Source: Sphingobacterium wenxiniae (GTDB taxonomy: Bacteria; Bacteroidota; Bacteroidia; Sphingobacteriales; Sphingobacteriaceae). Taken from it: 64,000 bases of DNA. The notes under the pieces were generated by a model. That model had not been told where the DNA came from and did not search any database. It saw nothing but the letters and a program-made list of their open reading frames with translations. The stretch covers positions 62,001 through 126,000 of the forward strand of contig NZ_FOZZ01000011.1 in assembly GCF_900116225.1 (NCBI RefSeq), in the 5' to 3' direction. Below, piece by piece: positions 16,962 through 26,323 of the stretch; position 1 is the first letter of the stretch, and each line of letters begins with the position of its first letter. The position numbers and the translations under genes were made by a program.

Positions 16962-19139
16962 ATGAAAAGAACATTAATATCTATGGCATTGGGTGTGCTA
17001 TGGTCTTCGCTTTATGCGCAGGTTACTCATCGGGATGTGCCTTACGTACAGGAATATGCAATAAAATATGTGGCTACGACTCCATCACATGCCGTAGAGT
17101 CTGATCGCAATGGCAATATTCAGCTTCTAAGCAACGGTAGACTCAAACAACTTGCCGCCGGAGAATTATTATGGCCGGGAGCTATTGTAGATGATAACAC
17201 CTATCGTTTTATGCAAGACAAGGCTATTCTCGATATAGCCCAGTTAGATGGACAATTTGTCTATCTGGATAAGAAAGTCATCTTTAGTAATGCCTGGGCA
17301 GGAGACCTTTATATACCTCACGATGTAGAAGATGCGATAGGAATGGTGCCGTTGTCCACAACAGAATTTATCGTTTATAGCAAAAATAAGATTCAATATC
17401 TGCAAGATGGAAAGTCGTTGTGGGCCACAACTTTGCCGCAAGGAAGTATTATAGAATTGATGAGGGGTAGTCATCTGCAGCAATTTTTTATTCTAACGGC
17501 AAACGAACTGTTTCTGGGAGAACCGAACAGTAAAAAAATACGGTCACTTTATAAAGGTGATAATTTTGTGTCCATGACCCAGCATGGGAAAGAGTTGGTG
17601 ATTGCGCACAAAGATGAGGGACTTCATTTTTTAAATGAGGCTTACTCCTTAGCCTATAAAAATCAGAAATTACCCTCTCTTGAGCTCCAAGTGGTGAAGA
17701 GTTTGCGGGGAGAACTGTGGGTAGGTAGTAAGCAAGGTGCATTTCGAATAGATAAGGGCGGCAAGATTAAGTATTATGCAAGTAAGCGCTGGTTGCAGGA
17801 CGATGGGGTAATAGATATCAAGTTGGGTACCGACGGGAATCTACTTATTCTTACGGAGCAAGGACTATCAAAAATTGTTTCGAAGAATATGACATTAGCA
17901 GAAAAAGCTACCTTTTTCGAAAAGCAGGTGAGATCGAGGCATATCCGAAATGGATTTAATTCGACCCTCTCGGGCCTAAATAATGGCGATATTTCTACCG
18001 GTTATATGAGTGATTCAGACAATGATGGTTTATGGACGTCCATGTATCTTGCCGGACAGGCATTTCGGTATGCCGTTACGAAAGACCCTGAAGCTTTGCA
18101 GAATACGCGCGAATCTTTAGATGCGATGGATCGCTTATATGGTATTAATCCCATAAAAGGATTTCCCGCACGCTCATTTGAGCGCACCGGACATATTAAC
18201 GAGTTGTCTGACCCTGAACGCTGGCAAAGATCGCCTTATACGGATTGGGATTGGAAAGCAACGACAAGTTCTGATGAAGCCATAGGGCATATTTTTGCAT
18301 TTGGCGTAGTCGCGGAAATTGTAGAGGATCGGGAGATTAAAGCGCAGGCAATCCGTTTGATCGATTCACTGATGACACATATCGTAGAACACGATTTTTA
18401 TTTGATTGATTTCGATGGAAAACCAACAGAATGGGGGAAATGGAATCCGGCGTATGTAAATGGTTTCTCAAAAAATGTAGGGGATCGAAAGTTAAACTCC
18501 TCTAATATTATTGCGATGCTGCAAACTGCTTATCATTTTACTAAAAAAGAAATCTTTAAAGCCAAAGCTTTAGAACTGATGGATAAACACGGTTATCTTG
18601 AGAATTTGATGCACCCTATGGCTGAGATCGGTAAATCCGATGACAACGAAGATGATCTGAGTCAATTGCTTTCCGTGTATTGGAATCATTCGGATGATGA
18701 AATGTATTTCTTGGGATATTGGGGCTTGTATCGTTATGCCTTCAATAATGATCTCAAAGAAAAATATAAAGAAGCGATTTTGGATCATTGGAAAATTGAG
18801 CTTCCGGAAAAGGAAGCACTATGGAATATTATAACAGCGATGACCGGTATCGATGACTGTGGAATGCACGATGCTGTATGGTATCTGCAGAAATATCCTT
18901 TGGATCTTATCCATTGGAACATCAAGAATAGCCACAGAAAGGATATTGAATTGCTAGAGAGTAATTTTAGAAACCAATTTACGAAAGAAGTATTGCCTCC
19001 GGACGAGTTAAAGATTTCAAGGCATAATGCTAATCGGTTCACCCTGGATGGTGGGAACGGTGGACGTGCGGAGAATAGTGCGGGTGATATATGGCTGCTA
19101 CCTTACTGGATGGGGAGATATCTTGAATTGATACATTGA
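16962..19139 (+). CDS. Secreted beta-propeller plus helical-barrel protein, candidate carbohydrate-active enzyme
   Basis: 725 residues with a signal peptide (cleavage near LYAQ). Residues about 25-320 have repeats of short beta blades with GSKQGAFRIDKGGKI and GTDGNLLILTEQGLSKI, like sensor propellers. From about 330 to the end the sequence is helical, with DNDGLWTSMYLAGQAFRYA, AMDRLYGINPIKGFPARSF, TSSDEAIGHIFAF and ENSAGDIWLLPYWMGRYLELIH, typical of (alpha/alpha)6 barrels of glycoside hydrolases and lyases. I do not recognise a classified family. Its place between two Asp-box proteins and before susCD argues for a role in glycan cleavage. Function inferred from context. Confidence 0.6.
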   Translation: MKRTLISMALGVLWSSLYAQVTHRDVPYVQEYAIKYVATTPSHAVESDRNGNIQLLSNGRLKQLAAGELLWPGAIVDDNTYRFMQDKAILDIAQLDGQFVYLDKKVIFSNAWAGDLYIPHDVEDAIGMVPLSTTEFIVYSKNKIQYLQDGKSLWATTLPQGSIIELMRGSHLQQFFILTANELFLGEPNSKKIRSLYKGDNFVSMTQHGKELVIAHKDEGLHFLNEAYSLAYKNQKLPSLELQVVKSLRGELWVGSKQGAFRIDKGGKIKYYASKRWLQDDGVIDIKLGTDGNLLILTEQGLSKIVSKNMTLAEKATFFEKQVRSRHIRNGFNSTLSGLNNGDISTGYMSDSDNDGLWTSMYLAGQAFRYAVTKDPEALQNTRESLDAMDRLYGINPIKGFPARSFERTGHINELSDPERWQRSPYTDWDWKATTSSDEAIGHIFAFGVVAEIVEDREIKAQAIRLIDSLMTHIVEHDFYLIDFDGKPTEWGKWNPAYVNGFSKNVGDRKLNSSNIIAMLQTAYHFTKKEIFKAKALELMDKHGYLENLMHPMAEIGKSDDNEDDLSQLLSVYWNHSDDEMYFLGYWGLYRYAFNNDLKEKYKEAILDHWKIELPEKEALWNIITAMTGIDDCGMHDAVWYLQKYPLDLIHWNIKNSHRKDIELLESNFRNQFTKEVLPPDELKISRHNANRFTLDGGNGGRAENSAGDIWLLPYWMGRYLELIH

Positions 19140-19204
19140 TGGTCAGCAGTTTGACTGCTGTAGATGTTAATATCCGCAATAAAGATGATAATTTCTTAGA
19201 AAGA

Positions 19205-19230
19205 TTGACAATCATCTTACTTTAATTTTG
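19205..19230 (+). promoter_or_regulatory. Internal promoter candidate before the second Asp-box gene and susCD
   Basis: TTG at 19205-19207, 15 nt, then TAATTTTG at 19223-19230, an exact TAnnTTTG. The spacing is slightly short of the usual 17-23. It lies in the only gap above 100 bp within the locus (19140-19253) and would start an RNA about 17 nt before the gene at 19254, allowing susCD to be expressed separately from the cytosolic enzymes. A small dyad, CAGCAG / CTGCTG at 19144-19160, precedes it. Confidence 0.45.
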
Positions 19231-19253
19231 AAGTATCCAAATAACCCAAAATA

Positions 19254-20321
19254 ATGATGAGGAGAGTATTTTTATCTTCGGCCTTGGCACTTTTACTGAC
19301 GACCTTCTACGCATGTAGGCAGGAAAAGGCCGATCAAGTGACTATGGAGCAGACATCTTTTGTATTGCCCGACAACAAACCCTTTGAGCAAGCCCACGCA
19401 TCTACATTGGTGTCGTTGGACAATGATGAATTTTTGGTGGCTTGGTTTGGTGGCACCGAGGAGAAGCACAATGATGTAGGTATATGGCTCACCAAGGGGA
19501 ATGGTGATTCATGGTCTTTTCCTAAAGAGGTCGCCAAAATTAGAGAAGAGCCACATTGGAATCCCGTATTGTTTCGTAAAAACGATGGAGAAATCGTGCT
19601 TTTCTTTAAAGTAGGGGCAGAGATTGCCATTTGGGAAACTTGGTATATCACTTCTACGGACAATGGAGAATCTTGGTCAGAGCCTGAGGAACTTGTAGCG
19701 GGAGATCGTGGAGGGCGAGGGCCGGTGAGGAATAAGCCTATCGTATTGTCCAATGGCTATTGGATTGCGGGGTCTTCTGACGAATCGGGTGTATGGCGGT
19801 CTTTTGTAGACATCAGTAAAGATGAGGGCAAGACTTGGGAAAAAACTGATTTTCTTTCATTTGATGTAGATAGCCTGGGTGGAGAAGGTATGATCCAGCC
19901 GACCCTATGGGAGTCAGAGAAGGGCAAGGTGCATATGCTTCTGCGGACTAGTGGTGGTTATATCTATAGGAGTGATTCAGAGGATTATGGAGTAACTTGG
20001 AATAAACCCTATGCTACGAATTTACCTAACCCCAATAGCGGGATCGATCTGGTGCAGCTTGCCGATGGCACATTAGCCTTATTATATAATCCGGATAATA
20101 AAAACTGGGGGTCAAGGAAAGCGCTTAATCTTGCATTATCGATGGATAATGGTGAAAGTTGGAAAGAGGCTTTAAAGCTTGAAGATGGCAAGGATGGAGA
20201 TGAATATTCTTATCCTGCAATTGTATCTACTCCAGATGGCGTTGCACTCACCTATACCTGGAACCGGACCAATATTGCATTTAAAAAAATAAGGATTAAT
20301 AATAACGTAAAGTCTAATTAA
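19254..20321 (+). CDS. Lipoprotein sialidase-like (BNR/Asp-box) propeller protein
   Basis: 355 residues with a lipoprotein signal (TTFYACRQ, Cys near 21). Four Asp-boxes are seen: STDNGESW, SKDEGKTW, SEDYGVTW and SMDNGESW. The opening HASTLVSLDNDEFLVAWFGGTEE is the classic start of the exo-alpha-sialidase-like BNR_2 family. It differs from the gene at 15777 and is not a recent duplicate. Likely surface-attached, directly upstream of susC. Whether it cleaves sialic acid or another glycoside is not settled by the sequence. Confidence 0.78.
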   Translation: MMRRVFLSSALALLLTTFYACRQEKADQVTMEQTSFVLPDNKPFEQAHASTLVSLDNDEFLVAWFGGTEEKHNDVGIWLTKGNGDSWSFPKEVAKIREEPHWNPVLFRKNDGEIVLFFKVGAEIAIWETWYITSTDNGESWSEPEELVAGDRGGRGPVRNKPIVLSNGYWIAGSSDESGVWRSFVDISKDEGKTWEKTDFLSFDVDSLGGEGMIQPTLWESEKGKVHMLLRTSGGYIYRSDSEDYGVTWNKPYATNLPNPNSGIDLVQLADGTLALLYNPDNKNWGSRKALNLALSMDNGESWKEALKLEDGKDGDEYSYPAIVSTPDGVALTYTWNRTNIAFKKIRINNNVKSN

Positions 20322-20367
20322 CATGTAAATAGTTATTTCACCTAATTATTCAATTAAAGAAAAATCT

Positions 20368-23300
20368 ATGAAAACAAACATCATTTCATTTAAAGGTTGG
20401 TGTTGCTTTTTGGCTGTACTGCTTGCTACGGTGATTACGTATCCTGTTATGGCACAGCAAGCGAATACTTCCATCAGTGGCGTGGTCACCTCATCGACTG
20501 ATGGAAGACCATTGGCAGCTGTCAGCATATCCACCAACAGCTCGTTACGTGCAACGAGTACGGACAACAACGGAACGTTTTCCATTGACGTGACAGCACA
20601 GGATCGCTTTATCACGGTCAACCATGTGGGATATGAAGCACAACAGGTCAATCTCGGGGGCAAACGAACTTTTCAGATTATATTACAATCTGTTAATCAA
20701 GATATCGAAACGGTCGTTGTTACTGCATTAGGCATTAAACGATCCGAGCGCTCTTTGGGATATTCGGTAGGTAAAGTTGATGGTGAGAGTCTCAATACAG
20801 TTGTACAGGAAAACCTATTAGGAGGGATCGCCGGCAAGGTACCCGGCGTAACGCTTAATCAAACAGGAGGAGTAGGCTCATCCATTAGTATGGTCATTCG
20901 TGGCGCTACATCCTTAAGTTCGGACAATCAGCCCCTGTATGTGATTGATGGCGTTCCTTTGGTCAGTGGTATGAATAATGTCAGTAACTTCGGTAATGAC
21001 AGAAATCAAGTTGATTATGGAAACCCGATTTCGGACATTAATCCGGATGATGTAGAGAGTATCTCCGTGTTAAAAGGGCCGAGTGCTGCAGCGCTATACG
21101 GCTCACGCGCAGGGAATGGGGTGGTATTGATAACCACCAAATCCGGTCGCAAGGGACAAAAGACGACCATAAATTTTTCAACCAATAATGTGTTTGAACA
21201 ACCTGTACGATTTATGGACTTTCATTACAAGTATGCTTCCGGTACTCGTCCTAATGGGCCACTGGCTGAAAACTCGGCATACTGGGCAGGCCCCGAACTC
21301 GATAAAGGTATTCTTGCGATACAGTGGAATAGTCCGGTAGATGCGAATGGAAATAAGATTCCCACCGAGCTGAAATCATATTCAGACAATATGAAAAATT
21401 TCCTGAATACAGCGATAACATCTTCCAATAACCTTTCTATCGCCGGAGCAGGCGAAAAGTTTCAGTATCGTTTTTCTGTTAACAATATGAACCATAAAGG
21501 GTTGATACCCAATAGTGATCTTTATCGAAATGGGATAAGTTCAAATGTCACCTATGATATTGCGAATAGCTTAAAGATCAGTACGAATCTTAACTTTGTG
21601 CGCGCTAAATCAAATGACATGCCTGCAACAGGGAATAGAGGCTCGAACCCACTACAAGCCGTGTATAATTTTCCACACGTCAATATCTTGGATCTGAAGG
21701 ACTATTGGATGGAAGGAGAAGAAGGTATTCAGCAGCGGGAAGTGGCAAGAGGAAGGGATAATCCTTATTTTCTGGCATACGCGCTCACAAATTCTTTTAT
21801 GCGTGATAGAATCTATGGCAATGTCAAATTAGATTGGGAGATAAACAATAATATTTCTGCATTTTTCAGAGCGGCTGAAACCCGGTCAGTAGAAACCAGA
21901 GAGACAAAAATCCCGTGGAGCTATAGCCGTGATACAAAAGGAGGCTACCACTTGCAGGATATCAAAAATAGAGAAAACAATGTAGACTTTCTATTTACCT
22001 ATAATAGTGGAGAACAGTTTCCGGATTTCACTTATTCCGTGTCTGCGGGAGGTAATTATATGTATCAATACAATACCGATAACTACGCCGGTTCGAGACG
22101 GAATGCGGGTTTAACAATTCCAGGACTGTATCGTCTATCCAATATTCCTGCCGCAGGTCTGGATATCAGAAACGGAGAATATAAAAAATCGATCTACAGT
22201 CTATACGCCATGGCTAACCTGAGCTATAAGCGTCAATTGTACTTAGACCTTACGGCTCGTAATGATTGGTCCAGTACACTGCCCGCATCGAACCGATCGT
22301 ATTTTTATCCTTCGGCCTCATTGAGTTGGATAGCCAATGAGACATTCTCTATGCCGTCTCAGGTTTCCCTTCTGAAATTCAGGGGAGGTATGGCACAAGT
22401 AGGTAACGATACAAATCCATATCAGCTTAACCCGGTATTATCTACAGGGCGATGGGGAGATTTGATTTATATGGAGATGCCGGAAACATTGTTGTCGCCA
22501 AATCTGAAACCGGAGATAGCAACTTCCTATGAGGCAGGGATAGACCTCAATATGTATGGAAATAGATTGCGTTTTGAAGGTACATATTATCAAGTAGAAA
22601 ATAAAAACCAAATTTTGCCGGTGAGTACGGCACAATCTTCTGGTTACGCCCGAAAACTGATTAATGCAGGCCGACTGCAGAGCAAGGGGTGGGAATTCGG
22701 TATAGGGGGAACACCTATCAAAAAAGACAATAGCCTCACTTGGGACGTCAATATCAATTTCTCCCGTAACCGGACACGGATATTGGAATTGGCACCGGGG
22801 ATAGACTATTATGAATATTGGAATGAGAACAGTTCCGGTGCCATGACCTGGGTAGGAGAAGAGGTCGGTAACCTGTATAGCAGAGGATATGCTAGGGTTA
22901 CCGATCCTCAATCACCATATTATTTATGGCCGGTTTTAGGCAATGATGGAAAATGGATTCAGGATAATGCTGTAGAAAACAGGATGAAAGTAGGTAATTT
23001 CAACCCGAAACTCCTTACAGGAATGCAAAATACGATCAGCTATAAAAATATTCATTTGAGTTTTAGCTTAGATTGGCGTTATGGTGGACAATTTCAATCC
23101 CAGACCTATCGGTATGGGGGATCTGATTGGAAGTCCCAGCACCAGTTAAACTTGATGATACAGGGAGGCACGATGAGTAGCGAAGAACTGACCGCTCTTT
23201 TAAAATCCGATCCGGGAAAGTACATTATTCCACATAATGGCGACTTTCCAAGAGTTGGAGGTTTGACACAGGAGTCGGGAGGTTTCTATATAAATCAAGG

Positions 23301-23709
23301 AGGAGTTGAGGGCTATGACGGTGTTTTCATTCCCGGAGTCATTGCACAGTATGATGCCAATGGTGGTTTGATCGGTTATAAGGAACATTTAGGAGGTGAA
23401 GGAACAATGTTGTATCCGGCTTCTAGTCAGTTTTCTTGGAATTATAATCAACAGGTAACCTTTGATGCCGACTATCTAAAATTGAGAGAACTCGCTATAG
23501 GCTATGATGTCAAAGGGATCAAACATGTTAAAAACCTACGTGTATCGGTGTTTACAAGGAATATCATGCTCTGGACGAAGGCCAAAATTGGTATAGATCC
23601 GGAACGGGCGTTTCAGGTGGACGGCGGAAGCTTTAGACAGGGAATCGAAACCCAAAATCTAAGTCCTTGGACAGTGCCTTTTGGATTTAAATTGGATTTG
23701 ACATTATAA
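20368..23709 (+). CDS. SusC/RagA-family TonB-dependent outer-membrane glycan transporter
   Basis: 1113 residues. A signal peptide ends near MAQQ. Residues about 35-110 form the carboxypeptidase-D-like domain (ISGVVTSSTDGRPLAAVSIS), followed by the TonB-box region (IETVVVTALGIKR), the plug with the SusC motif VIRGATSLSSDNQPLYVIDGVP and SVLKGPSAAALYGSRAGNGVVLITTKSG, and then a long beta-barrel ending WTVPFGFKLDLTL. It forms the outer-membrane importer of oligosaccharides with the SusD protein encoded 9 nt downstream. Confidence 0.97.
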   Translation: MKTNIISFKGWCCFLAVLLATVITYPVMAQQANTSISGVVTSSTDGRPLAAVSISTNSSLRATSTDNNGTFSIDVTAQDRFITVNHVGYEAQQVNLGGKRTFQIILQSVNQDIETVVVTALGIKRSERSLGYSVGKVDGESLNTVVQENLLGGIAGKVPGVTLNQTGGVGSSISMVIRGATSLSSDNQPLYVIDGVPLVSGMNNVSNFGNDRNQVDYGNPISDINPDDVESISVLKGPSAAALYGSRAGNGVVLITTKSGRKGQKTTINFSTNNVFEQPVRFMDFHYKYASGTRPNGPLAENSAYWAGPELDKGILAIQWNSPVDANGNKIPTELKSYSDNMKNFLNTAITSSNNLSIAGAGEKFQYRFSVNNMNHKGLIPNSDLYRNGISSNVTYDIANSLKISTNLNFVRAKSNDMPATGNRGSNPLQAVYNFPHVNILDLKDYWMEGEEGIQQREVARGRDNPYFLAYALTNSFMRDRIYGNVKLDWEINNNISAFFRAAETRSVETRETKIPWSYSRDTKGGYHLQDIKNRENNVDFLFTYNSGEQFPDFTYSVSAGGNYMYQYNTDNYAGSRRNAGLTIPGLYRLSNIPAAGLDIRNGEYKKSIYSLYAMANLSYKRQLYLDLTARNDWSSTLPASNRSYFYPSASLSWIANETFSMPSQVSLLKFRGGMAQVGNDTNPYQLNPVLSTGRWGDLIYMEMPETLLSPNLKPEIATSYEAGIDLNMYGNRLRFEGTYYQVENKNQILPVSTAQSSGYARKLINAGRLQSKGWEFGIGGTPIKKDNSLTWDVNINFSRNRTRILELAPGIDYYEYWNENSSGAMTWVGEEVGNLYSRGYARVTDPQSPYYLWPVLGNDGKWIQDNAVENRMKVGNFNPKLLTGMQNTISYKNIHLSFSLDWRYGGQFQSQTYRYGGSDWKSQHQLNLMIQGGTMSSEELTALLKSDPGKYIIPHNGDFPRVGGLTQESGGFYINQGGVEGYDGVFIPGVIAQYDANGGLIGYKEHLGGEGTMLYPASSQFSWNYNQQVTFDADYLKLRELAIGYDVKGIKHVKNLRVSVFTRNIMLWTKAKIGIDPERAFQVDGGSFRQGIETQNLSPWTVPFGFKLDLTL

Positions 23710-23718
23710 CCTTTATTT

Positions 23719-25407
23719 GTGATGAAAAATATTTTTTATAAATACTTTGCAGTTGTTTTTGCGATACTGACATTCGTTGGATGCAATGATAAATTAACGG
23801 AACTCAATCAAAACCCCAATGGTGTGGATCCTGACAATGCAAATGTGAATCTTTTACTTCCGGGGATTCTGACGAAGATGTCCGGTGCTTATGCCGAGTT
23901 AGATAACGGCATTAGCAGTGGTGTGGTGCAGCATATGCAGGAAGATGGATGGTATAATAGCTATAACCATTATGTTTGGTCCAATCGCGATTGGGGCAAT
24001 TGGTACAATGTGCTTCGGGATAATGAGTTAATGATTAAAAGTGCGGTGACAGGTAATTTTCCTATGCACGAGGGTATCGGCTATGTAATCCGGGCATTTT
24101 CGTTTGGCACAATCACCGATCTATGGGGTGATGCACCCTATACAGAGGCACTTAAGGCTGGGGAAGATGTCATTCAACCTGCTTTCGATAGTCAAGAGGT
24201 GATTTACAGGGGCGTGTTGGCCGATCTTGATAAAGCAGTATCCTTGTTTAAAAATAATACCAATACCGGGATTATTGCCAATAGCGATCTGGTGTATCAG
24301 GGCAATATTGAGAAGTGGCATCAATTTGCCAATACGCTCATACTGCGGTACGCGATGCGCCTGTCTGCAAAATTACCAGATGTAGCTTCTGAATACATCA
24401 AAAAAGTATATGATGGAGGCGTATATATTGATAAGAGCGTTAATGATGCGGGAGTTCGATTCTTAGGAAATACCAGTGTTGATTCCTGGTACATGGCACA
24501 ACAGTTTGATTCAGATGGGGGGAGTGGTTTTCGTAGACGTAAACCGGCGAAACCGCTGGTTGATAATCTTCTGGCGAGTAATGACCCCCGATTGCAAGTT
24601 TGGGTAGCTCCTGTTCATTGTCAGTGGGTTGAAGACCTCACGCTTACCGTTCCTACCGAACCATTCGTACGGAAAGATGATGTGCCGCAAACCTATGTCT
24701 CATTGACTGATGAACAGTATGTGGCTGAGATTGAAAAAGGACATAAGTTTACGCGTCATTACAACCCTAATTTGTTGGGACATAGCCTGGATACAGATTT
24801 GTATGTGGGAATTCCGGTAGGTTCTATGGCACCTGATGGTTATAACAATAACCCGACTCCTGGTCAGTCGGTACAAAACCAGCATGTATCGCAATTGGCT
24901 CCTAAGTATAGAGCCACTACGGGTGATTTTTTACGCCGTCGGCTGAGCTCCGCAACAGAAACCCTTTTTATTCTGGCCGAGGCTGCACAACGCGGATGGA
25001 TAACTGCCAGCGCCGAGACATATTATAATGAAGCCGTACGCCAGTCACTCCAATCTTGGGGAGTAGCGGAGTCTTATAGTGCTTTTATAGGTCAAAGCAG
25101 TATTAAATATGATGGCACATTGAACAGAATAATCGAACAAAAATGGATAGCAAGCTGGAATTGCTCTACCGAAGCATGGATGGATTTCAGAAGAACAGGA
25201 TTGCCGCAATTGGTTGCAGGACCTGCCTCGGCAGAACCGGTTCTGCCAGTACGACTTATTTATGGCAACAATGAACTGTCGGCTAACCAGATGAACGCCA
25301 ACGTAGCTATCGAAAAGCTCGAAGAAACAGCGCATTCCAATATCCGGGGTAAGAATAGCCAATGGTCTAAACCATGGTTGTTACAAGGAACAAATAAACC
25401 TTGGTAA
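23719..25407 (+). CDS. SusD/RagB-family surface glycan-binding lipoprotein
   Basis: 562 residues with lipoprotein signal FVGCNDK (Cys near 22). The helical TPR-like core begins with LNQNPNGVDPDNANVNLLLPGI, and SFGTITDLWGDAPYTEAL is a hallmark of the SusD-like group often labelled SusD-like_2. The C-terminal half contains FILAEAAQRGW and the final EQKWIASWNCSTEAWMDFRRTGLPQL. It caps the SusC pore and binds the glycan. The gene pair confirms a polysaccharide-utilisation-type locus. Confidence 0.96.
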   Translation: MMKNIFYKYFAVVFAILTFVGCNDKLTELNQNPNGVDPDNANVNLLLPGILTKMSGAYAELDNGISSGVVQHMQEDGWYNSYNHYVWSNRDWGNWYNVLRDNELMIKSAVTGNFPMHEGIGYVIRAFSFGTITDLWGDAPYTEALKAGEDVIQPAFDSQEVIYRGVLADLDKAVSLFKNNTNTGIIANSDLVYQGNIEKWHQFANTLILRYAMRLSAKLPDVASEYIKKVYDGGVYIDKSVNDAGVRFLGNTSVDSWYMAQQFDSDGGSGFRRRKPAKPLVDNLLASNDPRLQVWVAPVHCQWVEDLTLTVPTEPFVRKDDVPQTYVSLTDEQYVAEIEKGHKFTRHYNPNLLGHSLDTDLYVGIPVGSMAPDGYNNNPTPGQSVQNQHVSQLAPKYRATTGDFLRRRLSSATETLFILAEAAQRGWITASAETYYNEAVRQSLQSWGVAESYSAFIGQSSIKYDGTLNRIIEQKWIASWNCSTEAWMDFRRTGLPQLVAGPASAEPVLPVRLIYGNNELSANQMNANVAIEKLEETAHSNIRGKNSQWSKPWLLQGTNKPW

Positions 25408-25421
25408 TCGTATAGAAGAAC

Positions 25422-26282
25422 ATGAAGCGTAAAAGAGTGTATTGGCTGTATTGCCTCCTTCTTCTATTCATATCCTGTGCAGTTCCCAAACAGCACAACT
25501 TTGCCTTGCTGAACAAAACACAGCAGGGCAAAGTATGGGTTGTGGCGCACAGGGCGAATACCGGTGAAAATATATACCCGGAGAATTCTATAGAAACAAT
25601 GCGTTCGTGCATAGCCTATGGTATGGATATCATGGAGATCGATGTTCGAGAGACTGTCGATGGACACCTCGTGATACTACATGATAGTACTGTAGATCGG
25701 ACTACGAACGGTCATGGAAAAGTGAAAGACATGACGTTAAATAAGCTCCGAGAGCTCCGCCTTGTTCACCAAGGTGATACTACCCCTTATGTTGTACCGA
25801 CTTTGGAAGAAGTATTTAAGTTGATTAAGGGAAATATTCTAGTGGATCTGGATATTAAATTTGAAAATCCACAGTCCTACAAAAAAATTGTGGATTTGGC
25901 ACAGCAGTATGGTGTTCAGGATCAATTGTTAATCTTCCTATACGATAAAAATGACATTAGCCGTATCCACTCTATTGCAAATGGTATTCAGCTATTGCCT
26001 CGGGCTAGATCGGTAGAAGATTTAGATTTTATGAAACAATATGATTTTATCCATATTATTCACATCGACGACAGCTACTATGAAGATAGCCTGATGCAGG
26101 GACTCATCAATAGCGGAACACGTGTATGGCTCAATACCCTTGGTAAATACGATCAAGCAGAAAGAGAGAATAAAACGGGGTTTGAAGATTTTTTCACGAA
26201 AACACCGCATGTTAATGTTGTACAGACAGATCTATCTTTGCAACTTATTGCATATTTGAAAGACAGGGGCTGGCGAAACTGA
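25422..26282 (+). CDS. Glycerophosphodiester phosphodiesterase, predicted lipoprotein
   Basis: 286 residues. An N-terminal lipoprotein-like signal (LLFISCAVP) is followed by the GDPD TIM-barrel with VVAHRANTGENIYPENS, IEIDVRETVDGHLVILHDSTVDRTT-type metal and acid-base residues (E and D of MEIDVR, H of LHDS), all intact. Such enzymes split glycerophosphodiesters to glycerol-3-phosphate and an alcohol. Placed 14 nt after susD, it gives the locus a secreted phosphodiesterase besides two metallophosphatases. Substrates such as glycerophosphate-substituted glycans or teichoic-acid-like polymers are possible but inferred. Confidence 0.9.
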   Translation: MKRKRVYWLYCLLLLFISCAVPKQHNFALLNKTQQGKVWVVAHRANTGENIYPENSIETMRSCIAYGMDIMEIDVRETVDGHLVILHDSTVDRTTNGHGKVKDMTLNKLRELRLVHQGDTTPYVVPTLEEVFKLIKGNILVDLDIKFENPQSYKKIVDLAQQYGVQDQLLIFLYDKNDISRIHSIANGIQLLPRARSVEDLDFMKQYDFIHIIHIDDSYYEDSLMQGLINSGTRVWLNTLGKYDQAERENKTGFEDFFTKTPHVNVVQTDLSLQLIAYLKDRGWRN

Positions 26283-26323
26283 CTTTACTTAATATAGTGC
26301 GCAACGGGTTAAGACAGGAAGAT

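Noticed and set aside
15777..20321. Naming the two Asp-box proteins as sialidases
   Set aside because: The Asp boxes only show the propeller fold; the catalytic Arg triad and nucleophilic Tyr could not be placed with confidence, and sialic acid catabolic genes are missing.
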